A stretch of 64,000 nucleotides of DNA. It comes from Leptasterias polaris (taxonomy: Eukaryota > Echinodermata > Asteroidea > Forcipulatida > Asteriidae). A model generated the notes under the pieces. That model saw only the letters and a list, made by a program, of their open reading frames with translations, was not told where the DNA came from and searched no databases. The translations under genes and the position numbers were made by a program. The first letter of the stretch is position 1, and every line of letters starts with the position of its first letter. Location: contig JAZGTN010000150.1 of assembly GCA_037783415.1 (NCBI GenBank), positions 2,728,001 to 2,792,000 on the forward strand, in the 5' to 3' direction. Below, piece by piece: positions 40,859-53,200 of the stretch.

Positions 40859-41215
40859 CCTAATGGCCCTGTTACACCTTGACGTTTTAGCCAGCGTATG
40901 CCGACGTGTGAACAATTTGGCGAATAAGTTATGGGTAAGTTTTGTATAAGTTAAGAGCACGCTGAAGTACAGCGAGGTCATCGAAAAATTGTGTGCATGC
41001 ACAACAAAATTTCGACGTATGCCAGCGTATGGTTATACGTCCCGCATACACGGGCCATAAGTTGTAGGTAAGTTATGCAATCGTTGACACACGTTACTTG
41101 TAACTCAGAAGTCGACATACGTTATGTATACGCCCTAAATTGGAAAAAACAACGATAGTTCAGCGTATGCCGGCGTTTTAATACGACTGCTTACGCTGGG
41201 TGTGACGGGGCCATT
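40859..41215. mobile_element. MITE with taatggccctgttacacc ends, nested in a foldback repeat
   Basis: Left TAATGGCCCTGTTACACC and right GGTGTGACGGGGCCATTA. The host, split between ctgcttaccc and gcaaagaa, is a member of the 'ggcccaatttcat' family (compare 38238). Confidence 0.72.
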
Positions 41216-41359
41216 AGCAAAGAATCGGTGCTCACGGAAGCAGGGAATTCTGCACTTACGTCAATCACTTGTGCGCACTTCTTCGCGCCCAGTTCTGAAC
41301 TCTCTGTGTTTGCATCCAATGATTATGACGTTTTTACAAAATGTTTACTGTACAAAGGT

Positions 41360-41450
41360 TTAATAAAGAAAGAAACGTTTTCTTCTGTAAATAAAATTAA
41401 AAAGAAAAGAATTGTTTATTCCCAAGAGCTTACATTTTAATAAAATATAT
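41360..41450 (+). terminator. Candidate C2CD3 polyadenylation region
   Basis: AATAAA hexamers at 41362, 41391 and 41441 in an AT-rich stretch, about 2.7 kb after the stop. Whether the 3' UTR reaches this far, past the exon-derived array, is not shown by the sequence. Confidence 0.3.
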
Positions 41451-42790
41451 GTATATGTTATGCTTCTTCAATGAGCGAACATAAATTATTAATTATTCAC
41501 ACTTGAGGAGACACGGTACATCATTGGAATTGTTAGATCATTTCAAATTGATATTTAATAAGCTGCATCTGTTCAAGAGCCTTTGTAAGAATATGTCACT
41601 TAATTAGATAACCAGAACATATCCTGTTTGTAAGTGTGAAGTAATACCACTGTAAGCCACGCCCACTTCACACAAAATAGCTCCACTGATTTACCAGAAG
41701 CGCATTGGAAGAAAATTCTAACAATATGGGACTTGGCTTTTACATGCACATTACTTGAAAGTCTTCTCCCTTCAAGTGTAAATCTCAAAATACGTAGAAA
41801 TAGTGTGCAGTCTTTGTACATTTGTAGTAATTCATTATTGAAATACATACACACTGTCACATAAACAGACAGTGTACAACATAAAACGTAAAAACTGAAA
41901 TATCTACACTGTGAAATAAGTTATGATAGATTAATTCATATGAATAGCACTCCGCACTAATGACGTCACTTTTGCTCAAAACACCCAAATGTCAGACAAA
42001 CTTTCCTACATCGATCAGACCGCAGTAGTACAGTCAGTGCACCCAACTAAACAAAAAGCTTGGACATGTACGTGCATTTTGACTTGTCTGAGATCCATGT
42101 TGCAAGCACCTTTGAAGCTCAAAGTTAACCTGTGGCCCCCGTCACAAAATGGAGGTGGTCTTCAGTACCTTTCATAGCCCTTCACAGATGTTGGTATATG
42201 GGCAACAGTTTAACAAATATTTGATATGAATATATTAAATATATTTGTCATTGATTCGTTGAACTTATAACGGAACAAACTCCATCAAGACTAGCACATT
42301 TGACGGCCATCCTCAAATACTATCATGTACATTTAGAGAAATTGGAAACGGCTTCCGAATAAAAGAAGTATGCCACAACTGAAGAAAAGACACCAATCCT
42401 AACCTGAGTTAACATTCGCAGAGCCCAGTATTACATATGTAGAAAATAACAAACCTGTGAAACTTTATGCTTGATTGGTCATTGGAGAGACAAAAACACC
42501 TTGTGCTATTATTCTTTTCAAATCTTAAATTGTTTTTAATACTAATTTCTGAAAAGGCTATAAGGGAAGTTTTCCACCATGACCATCTTTAAACTATGTC
42601 ATGTATTGTAAGTTGCGTGCAAACCTGTGAACATTTATATTTTCACTCTTACCATTGTTGTGTGCACCCTTCAACTCCACTCTGAACTGGCCCATCTATA
42701 GATAGGACGTTGGGCGTGAAAATTAAAGACAAACATGGCTGAGGTCATGTCCGAATTAATGGCTAAAGTCACTTGAACTATTTACACTTT
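41451..42790. other. Intergenic sequence, nothing recognised
   Basis: Between the C2CD3 3' region and the 42793 repeat I see only short chance frames and no TIR pairs, tRNA-like boxes or protein similarity. Confidence 0.5.
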
Positions 42791-42792
42791 AA

Positions 42793-43060
42793 AGGGACAC
42801 GTTGCCTTGGATCTGACGAGTTGGTCTATAAGATGTTTTAAAAGTAGAATACAATGATCCACACAAATGTGGTTTTCCTTTTACTTTGCGAACTAACATG
42901 GTCGGCCATTTATGGGAGTCAAAAATTTGACTGTTGCTCAGGACCGACAAGATTAAAATGTTCTTCCGTTTTTTATTGTTGTAATTTGGTAGGAGTCTTG
43001 AATTTGAAAACTTAACGTTTATATAAGTAAATATACAAGACAGCTGGACTTGTCTGGTGA
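42793..43060. repeat. Interspersed repeat 'aaagggacacgttgccttgg'
   Basis: Begins aaagggacacgttgccttgg, contains gagttggtctataagatg and ggccatttatgggagtcaaa. I associate this sequence with echinoderm genomes from memory only. Confidence 0.5.
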
Positions 43061-44215
43061 GATTACCATTCCAGTTGGTATTTCAAGCCCTAAGTGGGCA
43101 GCACACATATACAAAATCCAAGCACTGATTCTCTATTGAAGATATATCTCACAGTAAGCATTAGGTAGGATACACCGATGTTTAAAATAAAGTTGACTAA
43201 TAAGTTTGCTGGGACTGGCCAAATTACCTTTTTATAACACAAAACAGAATGAGATTCGGGACTTCAAAATGTACTCTTTTTTATATATTATCATTATTTT
43301 CAAACCCGCAAAAAATCTAATGTGAAATTGAGCGTGGAGCAGAAAAATGCGCTCAAATTTTGTTCAGGGATTTCTTTTGGTCGGTTAGGAATTATTGTTA
43401 TGATGGAATGTGCATTTGTATTTCTGGAAATTATATAATTCTTTTGAGGGGGGGGGCACGACATACTGTAGTATATATTCAAGTGCAACCACCCAAAAAG
43501 TTCTTCTATCAATCTTGCTATATTTAAGTTTTTGTCACTATTTGAACAGTCCACTGCAGTGGCAACGTTAAACAGCCCCCTCAATGTTTAAACACAGGCG
43601 GAAACGATCTTGTATTACAGTACTAGAATTACTCCAGAGAACAAATTTGTGACTCTCTTCAGATTAAAAATAAAGGTGGTTTATAAAATAATACAAAAAT
43701 ACATTTGCACTTTATGCCCAGATATTTCCAAGGTTCAACCCTGGTTACCACTTAGGTATTATACAGGATTGGTAGAGCTGACAAAATAGTCGCAGACAGC
43801 ATTCATGTTTTGTGTGATCAACCACGTACATGAAATCCTGCGAGTCAGGAGAAAATAGTAAAAAACATTGCCAAATTTTCAGCATGTAAACACATTATTC
43901 ATAATTTTGGTTGTTACAACCAAAATCAGTATTTTTATTTTAGATTACAGTTTTCTCAAATATGACTTCATTTCAAGGGAAAAAATGGTTCAAGTATGAA
44001 CTTCATAATCAGTAAGCTTTCCAGACTAAAATTAAACAAATGTGTTTTTTATTCCTGTATAATAACTTTCCATTTTTCCCTTACATATATACCTTACATA
44101 TATACCCTCTCCCAGCAGTGTCTCGTTGGAGTTAATGAATAATTTGGTCAAACATGAAGTTGGCACTTGTGCTAAGGTTTGTTTGTTCCATTGATGAGTG
44201 ATTGCATGGAGTTTG
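43061..44215. other. Intergenic or 3' UTR of the transporter, nothing recognised
   Basis: AT-rich with several tttatt motifs (AATAAA on the minus strand) that could end the transporter transcript. Chance frames only. Confidence 0.45.
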
Positions 44216-44240
44216 CTACATAGCCACTACTGACTGGTAC
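44216..44240 (-). CDS. Possible terminal exon of AVT3-like transporter
   Basis: Minus-strand acceptor CCCTACAG in the right phase, then codons for AYQSVVAM and TAG. The YQSV is reminiscent of family C-termini, but the preceding Gly-Thr I would expect is missing. The implied intron is 3 kb and spans a minisatellite. An unseen exon in between is equally possible. Confidence 0.3.
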
Positions 44241-47200
44241 CTGTAGGGAGACCTGTAGGGAGGTCTGTAGGATTTCCTGACTGCTTGCTTCCAGCCAGGG
44301 AAAAAGGCGCTTCAAGGCGTCCCATGTACCTAAACAAGTCCTGAAACCGCAGGGAAAAAAATACCGAAATGTGAGTGCCATGTGAACTAGAGCGAATCAG
44401 TAGAGTGATAGGATTGTGTGCCAAATACTGCTGATGAAATACCCTGGGTCTTAAGGGAGGACTGTGCCAAATACTGCTGATGAAATACCCTGGGTCTTAA
44501 GGGAGGACTGTGCCAAATACTGCTGATGAAATACCCTGGGTCTTAAGGGAGGACTGTGCCAAATACTGCTGATGAAATACCCTGGGTCTTAAGGGAGGAC
44601 TGTGTGCCAAATACTGCTGATGAAATACCCTGGGTCTTAAGGGAGGACTGTGCCAAATACTGCTGATGAAATACCCTGGGTCTTAAGGGAGGACTGTGCC
44701 AAATACTGCTGATGAAATACCCTGGGTCTTAAGGGAGGACTGTGCCAAATACTGCTGATGAAATACCCTGGGTCTTAAGGGAGGACTGTGCCAAATACTG
44801 CTGATGAAATACCCTGGGTCTTAAGGGAGGACTGTGCCAAATACTGCTGATGAAATACCCTGGGTCTTAAGGGAGGACTGTGCCAAATACCCTGGGTCTT
44901 AAGGGAGGACTGTGCCAAATACTGCTGATGAAATACCCTGGGTCTTAAGGGAGGACTGTGCCAAATACTGCTGATGAAATACCCTGGGTCTTAAGGGAGG
45001 ACTGTGCCAAATACTGCTGATGAAATTCCCTGGGTCTTAAGGGAGGACTGTGCCAAATACTGCTGATGAAATACCCTGGGTCTTAACCCTAACCTTTCCC
45101 CATACCACGTGGTGTTATATGCCCCGTCCAACACCATACAACACTATTCAATGTGAGTGGCTTGCCCTAAGCAACAAGATCCATATGTGCATACCGTTGT
45201 GTGAGGAATGGAAGGGTATTCAGTCAATTGGACTGTGGTTTTGGGGTATCATGCCCTGTTCAACAATATAGAACAGAGGATGGGAATGCTGGCTGGTGTT
45301 TTTGACTCAAATTAGTTTACTTTGTGCTTCTCTGCTATGTAATGAGCATTGTTTTGGGGGTTAACTTATGTACTGACCCAGTGACCCCACACAATCTTCA
45401 AGACACAACATTGATATTTAATGCCTTATCCACCAAGGTTCAACACAGTTAACACCCAGCATAATTCCCTATGCAACAGTATGCAACACAGATACCCTGT
45501 TATACACTATGGTTCAATTCCCTATGCAACAACACTCACACACAGAGGAGAGTAAACCACAGAATTCCCTGTGCAACATGGTACAACACAGTTTTAAAAC
45601 TGTTGGATCATGTTGTGTAGGGCATGGTTAGGGTTAAGGGAGGACTGTGCCAAATACTGCTGATGAAATACCCTGGGTCTTAAGGGAGGACTGTGCCAAA
45701 TACTGCTGATGAAATACCCTGGGTCTTAAGGGAGGACTGTGCCAAATACTGCTGATGAAATTCCCTGGGTCTTAAGGGAGGACTGTGCCAAATACTGCTG
45801 ATGAAATTCCCTGGGTCTTAAGGGAGGACTGTGCCAAATACTGCTGATGAAATACCCTGGGTCTTAAGGGAGGACTGTGCCAAATACTGCTGATGAAATA
45901 CCCTGGGTCTTAAGGGAGGACTGTGCCAAATACTGCTGATGAAATACCCTGGGTCTTAAGGGAGGACTGTGCCAAATGGTGGCCTGTATCTTGAGGATCA
46001 GTGATGTGTTTATGTATCTCAATAGTTTCTCTGATGTAACAGGTGTTCCCAATCTACGACATGTTCTAGATCTGTGGCCATAGGCTTTGTGTCCTTTCAG
46101 CCCCAAGTTCTTTGACCACTCAAGTGTGAAGCACACTTTCTCACACAACAGGAAGCTGGTGTTCAAAGTTTGATTTTACAAACTCTATTATTACCTTGAA
46201 GATTTTATTTTAGAGCATAATGAGTAATACAAAATGTCATACTTATTGAAGTTCCGTTCATATAATTCAAAAATCATTTAAATCAGCCAAAAAATTTTCA
46301 AGTTCTTGGTCTGTGTTTTCTGAAAACCCAAACACTTTTTGCACACAACCTTATGGCGCTCTGTAGGTGTTTGGCATTTCGGATCTTTCTAATTTGAAGC
46401 GATTGCAAAACAACAACCCTATTTTATTTTACCGTCATTGTCTTTCTCTTTCCAATGATGGTAAGCTTGGGTATGGAGGGTGAACATTAACAAATGGCCG
46501 GAGTGCTTTGTTGTGTGTTATCTTGGGCGACTATAGTCGCCCTTGGGGCTTTAAGGGTTAAGCCTTGTATTAAGGTCTTACAACTCTCACCAAAGTACAC
46601 TTTACCACATGAGGGTGTGGGTTAGGCTTTCAAAGAAGGAGGATGAAATGTCTGAACATTAAGGTAGCGGTGTGTGCAAGCGAACCATCAGCCCTCTTTG
46701 AAATAAGTACATCAAGGAAAGGTAATGAATCAGGTTTCCATGGTGAACTGATTGTTTGGATGTTGCTGGTTAAAATGACAGGTCATCAAGGTTTTAAGAG
46801 CCATGTGGAACAAACTATGAACGTGTCATCCACATATCGGAGCCATACCTTGGGGTCGAGTCAAGCTGTACCCGCAGCTACATTGTATCTGTTCAAAATC
46901 TTCCATGAAGATGTTCGCTAAGATTGGGGACAATGGAGACCCCATGGGAGTGCCCAAAGCCTGTCTTTAATGCCCATCTCTCCATTGGAAGTATGTGGAC
47001 TTCACGCATGTCAATAACAGATCATGAATTTGGTTTGGCTTCAGTTCAAGTACCTATTTGGTAATTTGACATCAAAACTCACTTGTACGTCAGAGGCCTG
47101 TAATTAAATTCCCTTTATGATATCGCTAAACCCTGCGGAATCAGGTACATGGTGAGGCGTTTTACCCACAAGTGGGTGTAGGAGCTTTGTTAACAAAGTG

Positions 47201-50200
47201 GGAGAACCTCAGGAGGAGAAAATAGGTTTTTCTTATTTTGTTTAAATACTTACGCTATGATTCCCATGACTATAAGAAACACATCAAACAGCCACTCTCG
47301 TCTTGTCAGAGAGCTGCAATAAAAAAAAGACAAAACAGGTCAGCATTACAAAAATGAACTTATTCAACAATTATTTAAGTTCCACTTTTCAATCTAAAAT
47401 GACCATAAATCAAAATGATATAATAGCACATTCAAATGTTTTCCTCACTGAAAAAAGTTTTTTTCTTTGCCAAACAAATACTTTGATGTAGATATCTCAC
47501 CGGAAACTCAATTGGCCAGTGGCTTCAAAACCAATTTTATGAAACTTGCACAAATTGTAACAAGCGCCTGATACATACTATTTTCCTCTTGTACAGAAGT
47601 ACCCCCCCCCTAAAATTCTCTAAAGAATACAATGAAGACACAATAGGGTGGATTGCACCAAGTGGTCTTAAACTGATCTATGCTCTATAGCCGGCTAACC
47701 TGAGACAAGCTTAGACAGTCTTTAATTATAGACCGATTAAGCCAGTCTTAAATCTTAAGCATGTGCTGAGCTGGCTATAATCGGTCTTTGTTTTGTTTTT
47801 TAACATGGCGCTACATCTGTTAGTTGTTAACGATTTCATGCTAAGAGCCCTACGGCAAGACCATTATATTGATAATGTTTACTCAATCTGTAATTTCGTC
47901 CCAGGCTTTTTCGCCCTCCATTGTCACCAAAATCCAAATTGCCTAGTTATGACTGCAGAATCTCTCTGCAGTTCATGTCACCCTCTAAATGTGCCAACTA
48001 CTTTGTTTTACTGCAGGCTGGTCGCCTAATGTTTGATATTTGACTACCTTTCAAAGCCATTGTCGGCCATCGAAAAAAAAAAAAAGGAATTCTTGTTTGT
48101 ACATGTGTTTCACTACTTCTCACTGACTTATCTAAGACTGGCTTATTGCAACAGCAACAGGCTTAACAACTGACTAAGCTAAGACCGTCTAAGGCAGATA
48201 GCTGGCTATAACTGACCGGTCTTAGACTGCTGGCTAAGACTGTTTTATTGCAATCCGCCCCTTGGCACCAATCAAGCACAAAATGTACTGTAGTGATTAA
48301 TTAGCATGCTAAACTTACTCTTTGAATATTTCCATATGAAATAATCCGGGTAGAATAAAAGCTAGAAGAGTACAGCACGATGCGCCAACAAGCGCCATCA
48401 AAGTCGCAATGTTGGGTATTAGAATCACTACTATGCCCGTTATTAACACCATGCCTGATCGTAGTACATTCTGCCATGCAAATAAAACACAGGTTTTACA
48501 ATTTAAAAAAAAAGGTAGATACAATTTTAGCCGTTCTGGTATTTCACATGACAAATCTGGGTTGCACCATTTTGCTGGTTATTCACCTGAAGTATTGTCA
48601 CATGACAAATCTGGGTTGCACCATTTTGCTGGTTATTTGTGGTTGCTGAGCAAATTTCTACATTGAATTGCCAGACTGGGGATTGGTACTGGAATGAACT
48701 TTATAATCAGTTATTCAAACAAATTATTCTGTTGTTGATCCTTTTTTATGTCTTTTAGTAAAACTAACGAAAAAACAAACAAGCTAATTAAAAGACCCCT
48801 TGCATAAGAAGTCACCACGTTGGTCTCACAATAGAAGAAGAAAAAAGGTGTACGCATACAGTATTCACACGCCATGCATAACTCTCAACCAATGAGAGGT
48901 TTTCCTTTAGTAATATAAAACTATCACTGTGAGGTTCCTATGCGCTGTAAAGAATTTAACAGTTACACAAATTTGAACAGATATGTCTTAACCCGGCTTA
49001 TTTGACAACTTGGAAAGAGTGGGCAGATTGGAAAGAGCGGGCGGGAACCATATGACTTATTGAGGGCGCTGTTTGAGCTTGCAACATTAAGGGGTCTAAC
49101 AATTTTGTCCCGCTTTCCTGCATACTCACCCCATGTCTTGCATTTGGGTCGGGCATAAGCCTGGATTCAATAATGCTAACTACAGGAAACATCATCACGG
49201 GGTAGGTGAAGAATAGAGAGAAACAGAGGCAGCTCTTCACAAGCTCTGGAAGAATACCTAGAAACAACAAGAAAATACAACATGACGCCCCACATCACAC
49301 AAACAAAAACTAGAAATTGAATATTCATGGAAGAGAGTTGATCTCTGTGAAAATTACTGAAAATGGCTTGCATACCTGGGTCTCCCCTTATTCTAGACCC
49401 TGTACATATGTACCTCCCGGTATATTTACTGGTTTATAGACTCTACATCACCAGAAATACAACGCCCTCTTTGGACACTAACTTGAACAATTTCTCTCTC
49501 CCTTTGGTCAAACCCCTGAATATTTGTTGAATCACAAATATACGGTGTTCAGGTTTTCAATGAAAGATAGTAGGCCTATGACCTGAAAAAAAAGTTTAGT
49601 AGTTCTTGAGAGATTTCTTTTTAAATTTTCAACTTCTGGTATGAACGGGAAGCCAAGGTTAAATTGGGGTCATATATTCTCCAACTCTTTAGACTTGGAG
49701 ATTAGATAGGTAGAGGAAAGCTTGCAAGAACACCAATTATTTTGACAGTGAAAATATAAATTGAGAATTTTCTAGAGAATTCTTACCCGGAGGAAGGTTT
49801 AAAGTTATTATACTTTCTGTTTCTGCTCCAAACGACTGAAATTGCATGAAAAAAAGGAAAAAATTACTGCATGAAAGAAATCATTGCAAATATTAAAAAC
49901 ATAAGTGGTGTTTGAAGCTTTGCATTATGTGAAAGATAGAAGTAACAATAATAAGTAAACTTGCGCAGACAACCATATGTACAATTTTATTTGGAGGAGT
50001 GTTGGCCCTGAAAAGAGCCGGTGTGGTCTCGACGTTTCTAACAGTATACTCTCCTCGTCTTCAGGAGAATACTTGACTGCTGATGGTGATACAGCTTAAC
50101 AAATATTTTTGTTAGTGCCCAGAAGCAACGCAACATATTTTCAGATGTCAACTTTTAGTTCTGGTTCTGCAGACTGAATTGTACGCTGTATGCATCCTTG

Positions 50201-53200
50201 TTTCTTGACTTGGTGCTTCATTTGCCAGCAGGTTCAAATGCAGACAGAGAAAATTACCGTGGGTAAAACACACCCCTCCACTGCCCCCGACAACAGCCCT
50301 ACATTTGGCACTAAACTAGATGTATGTTCCGTCATTAACAACATTGTAGTGTAAAATTGGAACAAAGTAACTTTTAAAATAAGGAAGACAATGTATTTTT
50401 ACTTACCAGGTAGCCACAGACACCAAAACTAATGTACAGCACTGTGACGATTGTCAGAGCAGTTACAAAAATTCTGGGAAAGTGAGCAGGAAAATATAGT
50501 TTTTGATATTAAATTTATCATTTTTCGCAGAAGTTATACAACTCAAAGGACTCGGACACCATTGTAGTGAAAACAGTGGGTGAATTTGGTCACTTACTTT
50601 TTAAACTTGTGCCTTTTGGAAGCTAAAACAGAGGATTCAAGGGCTAAAATCATTCCAGCTCCCTGCAAAACAAAACACAATAAATAATTCAAAAATATAT
50701 CAATCATGTTTTTTTAAACATGTAAAAAATCAATACCAGAATAATGTAACTTTAAAAGAACAGTCCATCAACAAAACCAGGTTTTTTTTCCCCATAATAA
50801 AATTTAAAAATATTTACATTTAAAGACAAATAAACCCAGGACTGGCAATTAATTATCAAGGGAAGCAAAATTCATGTCTCTACAGACGAGTGTATTCAAA
50901 CTTTCAGGACCAATATGGTCCCAACCATATTGAGTTTACTGAAGTTTATGGCTATAAAATTTATACTGTTGGGAAAGTAACATTTACCCATGAAATATAT
51001 GAAAGTAAAACAAATTTCACAAATCAACAAAAACAAACTGAGACTAAGTCTTGACCCCCCCCCCCCCCCCCCCGATTACTGGTAAACAATTAAGAATTTT
51101 GCCCAACTAACATTTATGTTATCACTAAACCTATGTAATGGTCACACACATTTTGGCGTGATTGGCAAATGGGTTTTCTTAAAAAATAAGCATCGTCGTC
51201 CCAAGTTTTAGTGTTTAAACATTTATGTTTTTTAAATTGTTTGAATTTTATAAACATTGAAATTGTATTTATAACAAATACTATTCATAACAAATAATGT
51301 TTCGATCAAATTCACACAAAAAACGTTCTGATAAAACCATTCAGAATGCCCCAGATTGCGCTTTTAAAACACCAAAACATTCTGAGGACCTCGTTTCAGT
51401 TGAGCATGCTCAGGCCAAACTTTCAAAACGTGGGTCCAGAATGCCCACCCAGTTTTTTAAAATCCTGGGGAGAGAGCCATGTATATATAAAGTGTGCTTA
51501 ATTTAATCTTTCAAACATGTCAAATAACTCCTGCACTTCTGCCCTTAAGGACCATGTCACACAGGGCAACTTTTACGGGCAACTTAGAGGCATGCAAAAA
51601 GAACACTTTGGTCGCACACAACGATGTATTACAATACCCAAGAAAATTACGTGCAAATTGATATGAGAATGTTTGTTCTTCTTGGAGATTAACTGGTTGC
51701 CTGTAAATTACCTCGTGTGGCACGGCCCTAACATACACTCTCAGTTTAAGTCAAGGGCATGGAACAGTCTGCAGCTGATTCATCAATATTCTTATGAAGA
51801 AATATAACTTATGGTACACATATTTTTTTTAAATCAATATTTTTCTTAGGAATCGCTTAACAACGGGACTGGTGGGAAAGTTACAGCTGTTTTTTTTTTC
51901 TTACCATGGTTATTCAATGTTATTCAAATAGTGCTGTATAATAAATCCATATATCACAAGGTGACTAAATCTGAACAGTCGGTTTATTCAGATGGTCTTT
52001 CATAATAAATCATTTACCAAATTCAAATCAATTCTTAAAAGAAAAAAAGAAAAAAAACAACCCAAAAACACAGAACAAGCATCTCCACAATAATGTATAT
52101 ATCACTCGCCATGAAAAAAATTTAATGTACAGCCAGAGGCCTTACTGCCAGAATTACAGGCCTGGAATTAGCACAGAGGCCAGGGAGGCCATGGCCTCTG
52201 TTGCCCTGGTCTTGGACTTGGTGCCCTTCAAAAGTTTTAAAGATTTAAAGATTTCCCAATGGGAAGTGCCCTTTGCAAATGAAAATGACCTTACGCTCTA
52301 AAAGATGAAATTACAGGCCTGGCATTTGGATTTCCTCAAATTTACAAAATCTGTAATGAGGACTTTGGCCAATTTCTTCTACTTTTAGCAGGAAAAAATT
52401 AGCCTAGAACCACAAATGTACTTCACAAGTTAGCAAGAACACTAAGCGGCCAGCTTGTGCGTTCACCACGAATTTGCATTGTTCAATATGTCTGTCATTT
52501 GCTTACAGTAAGCATGCCTTTTCCGCTTACATTAAGCAGCACTCTAGAATGGAAATTCTAGTACCGGGTAAGCAAAAAATCAGCTTTTAAGCAGCTCTAT
52601 GAAATTTGGCCAAGAAAGTGTGAAGACAACAAACCAATTAACAATGACAATAAATCAAACCATTTGGGGGTAACAGTACCTCATAGCAGTAGAATGCAAT
52701 GCCAAGAAAAAATGGAAATCCCACCATAGACATCTGTTTGGGATGTATCCTGTAGGGAAGAACCATTTGTGTATCAAAAATTAAAAGAAAAAGTTACTGT
52801 CAGAAATGTTTGAGTACATATACATTTCCTATATTGAACAATTTTGTTGTTTTCATTGGCGCCCACCCCCGACCAAAAACATATTTGAGCTTTGGTTTCA
52901 AACCAGCTGTTTTGTCCAAATCGTAATCTAGGTGTTGATTGGGTAAGGTTTGGTTTAAAAATGGAGAATTTTACAAACTAATGAAGAGTGTCTACTGAAT
53001 TCTTGAGAAATTGACTGATGCGAAAACATCCAAATCCCATTATGTGGAAATAAATTAGTAATTACATTTGGAAGTTAATGCGTTGTGTTTGGTCGAAGGG
53101 TGTGTACAGGTGTTAACATATATGCATAGTCTGGTAGCAATTTGCACCTCATCATGGTTGCTTAATTTCATAAAATCACTCGTAACATTTTTTACCTTAG

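Noticed and set aside
45082..45096. TTAACCCTAACC as an interstitial telomere
   Set aside because: Only one and a half units, and it coincides with the end of an insertion.
44420..45977. TGATGA in every 46-bp unit as a C/D snoRNA cluster
   Set aside because: No D box at the proper spacing and no terminal stem; the unit is too short for a snoRNA.
47793..48029. 78-codon frame inside the TIR element
   Set aside because: Cys-rich end (SLCSSCHPL) but no recognisable transposase or zinc-binding pattern. Kept only as part of the element.
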